Positions 5,826 to 5,981 of a DNA stretch of 5,981 nucleotides are shown here, in pieces. The notes under the pieces are model-generated. The model did not search any database, had not been told where the DNA came from, and worked only from the letters and a program-made list of their open reading frames with translations. Source of the DNA: Bacteroidales bacterium (GTDB lineage Bacteria; Bacteroidota; Bacteroidia; Bacteroidales; PUMT01); NCBI GenBank assembly GCA_007132365.1, contig SLOS01000031.1, forward strand, positions 1 through 5,981, given 5' to 3'. The position numbers and the translations under genes are program-made. How positions within the stretch are numbered: position 1 is the first letter of the stretch; each line of letters starts with the position of its first letter.

Positions 5826-5981
5826 ATGGAAAGAGAAGAAGAAAACAAAAAGCTATCACTTAAGATTACGCTCCTGGAGGAAGAACTGAAAAACATGCAG
5901 GCCAGGATGCATAATCTGCAATCGATCATGTTGTCGAATGTCAGCCATGATATCCGAACACCAATGAACGCTATAGTCGGA
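5826..5981 (+). CDS. Histidine kinase, N-terminal part
   Basis: 52 codons are visible before the window ends. Residues 1-35 form a charged, heptad-like coiled coil (EREEENKKLSLKITLLEEEL, then MQARMHNLQSIM). This runs straight into the H-box LSNVSHDIRTPMNAIVG, with the phospho-accepting His at residue 41. This is the HisKA dimerisation/phosphotransfer motif of class I kinases. No transmembrane helix and no PAS or other sensor domain precedes the H-box, so the protein begins as a soluble kinase; input must come from a partner or from later domains. Kinases of this build in Bacteroidota are often hybrids with a receiver domain, which cannot be seen here. The ATG at 5826 is the natural start. It lies 96 nt after the membrane TPR gene on the same strand, so co-transcription is plausible. 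Confidence 0.85.
   Translation, partial: MEREEENKKLSLKITLLEEELKNMQARMHNLQSIMLSNVSHDIRTPMNAIVG

Overview
The window looks like Bacteroidota DNA, most likely a free-living or gut Bacteroidales-type organism. The sequence shows promoters of the TTTG / TAnnTTTG type rather than TTGACA / TATAAT, AT-rich leaders without strong Shine-Dalgarno sites, and moderate GC. The protein repertoire also fits: a YbdG-type MscS channel, a divergent ECF sigma factor, a very large TPR-CHAT protein, double-glycine leader peptides and a membrane TPR/anti-sigma-like protein.

Layout. Bases 1-343 (minus) hold the N-terminal part of an MscS-family mechanosensitive channel that runs off the left edge. A divergent gap (344-523) carries a good Bacteroidota promoter and a CCGG palindrome. 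It leads into an ECF-like sigma factor (524-1135, plus, GTG start). Facing it, with only 40 nt between stop codons, is a 934-residue TPR-CHAT protein (1176-3980, minus) with an intact His/Cys pair, a signal peptide and a C-terminal membrane anchor. A 424-nt divergent AT-rich gap follows (3981-4404).

Next come two tiny plus-strand genes (4405-4548 and 4619-4765). They encode peptides of 47 and 48 residues, both with a textbook double-glycine leader (L-S-x-x-E-[LM]-x-x-I-R-G-G) and a nearly identical acidic tail, [DE]-D-I-L-[LI]-P-D. A hairpin plus T-tract follows. Then comes a single-pass membrane protein with an anti-sigma-like cytoplasmic N-terminus and C-terminal TPRs (4968-5729), and the 5' end of a histidine kinase (5826 to the right edge).

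Working model (inference): the sigma factor and the membrane TPR protein form a regulatory pair, possibly with the kinase. They bracket a caspase-like CHAT protease, predicted to sit on the periplasmic side of the inner membrane, and a pair of secreted or processed peptides divergently transcribed from it. The peptides are plausible substrates, ligands or products of the CHAT protein. No transporter, C39 peptidase or RiPP-modifying enzyme is visible in the window. I do not know of a described system with this composition, but could not search for one. The peptide pair next to the CHAT gene is the part most worth following up.
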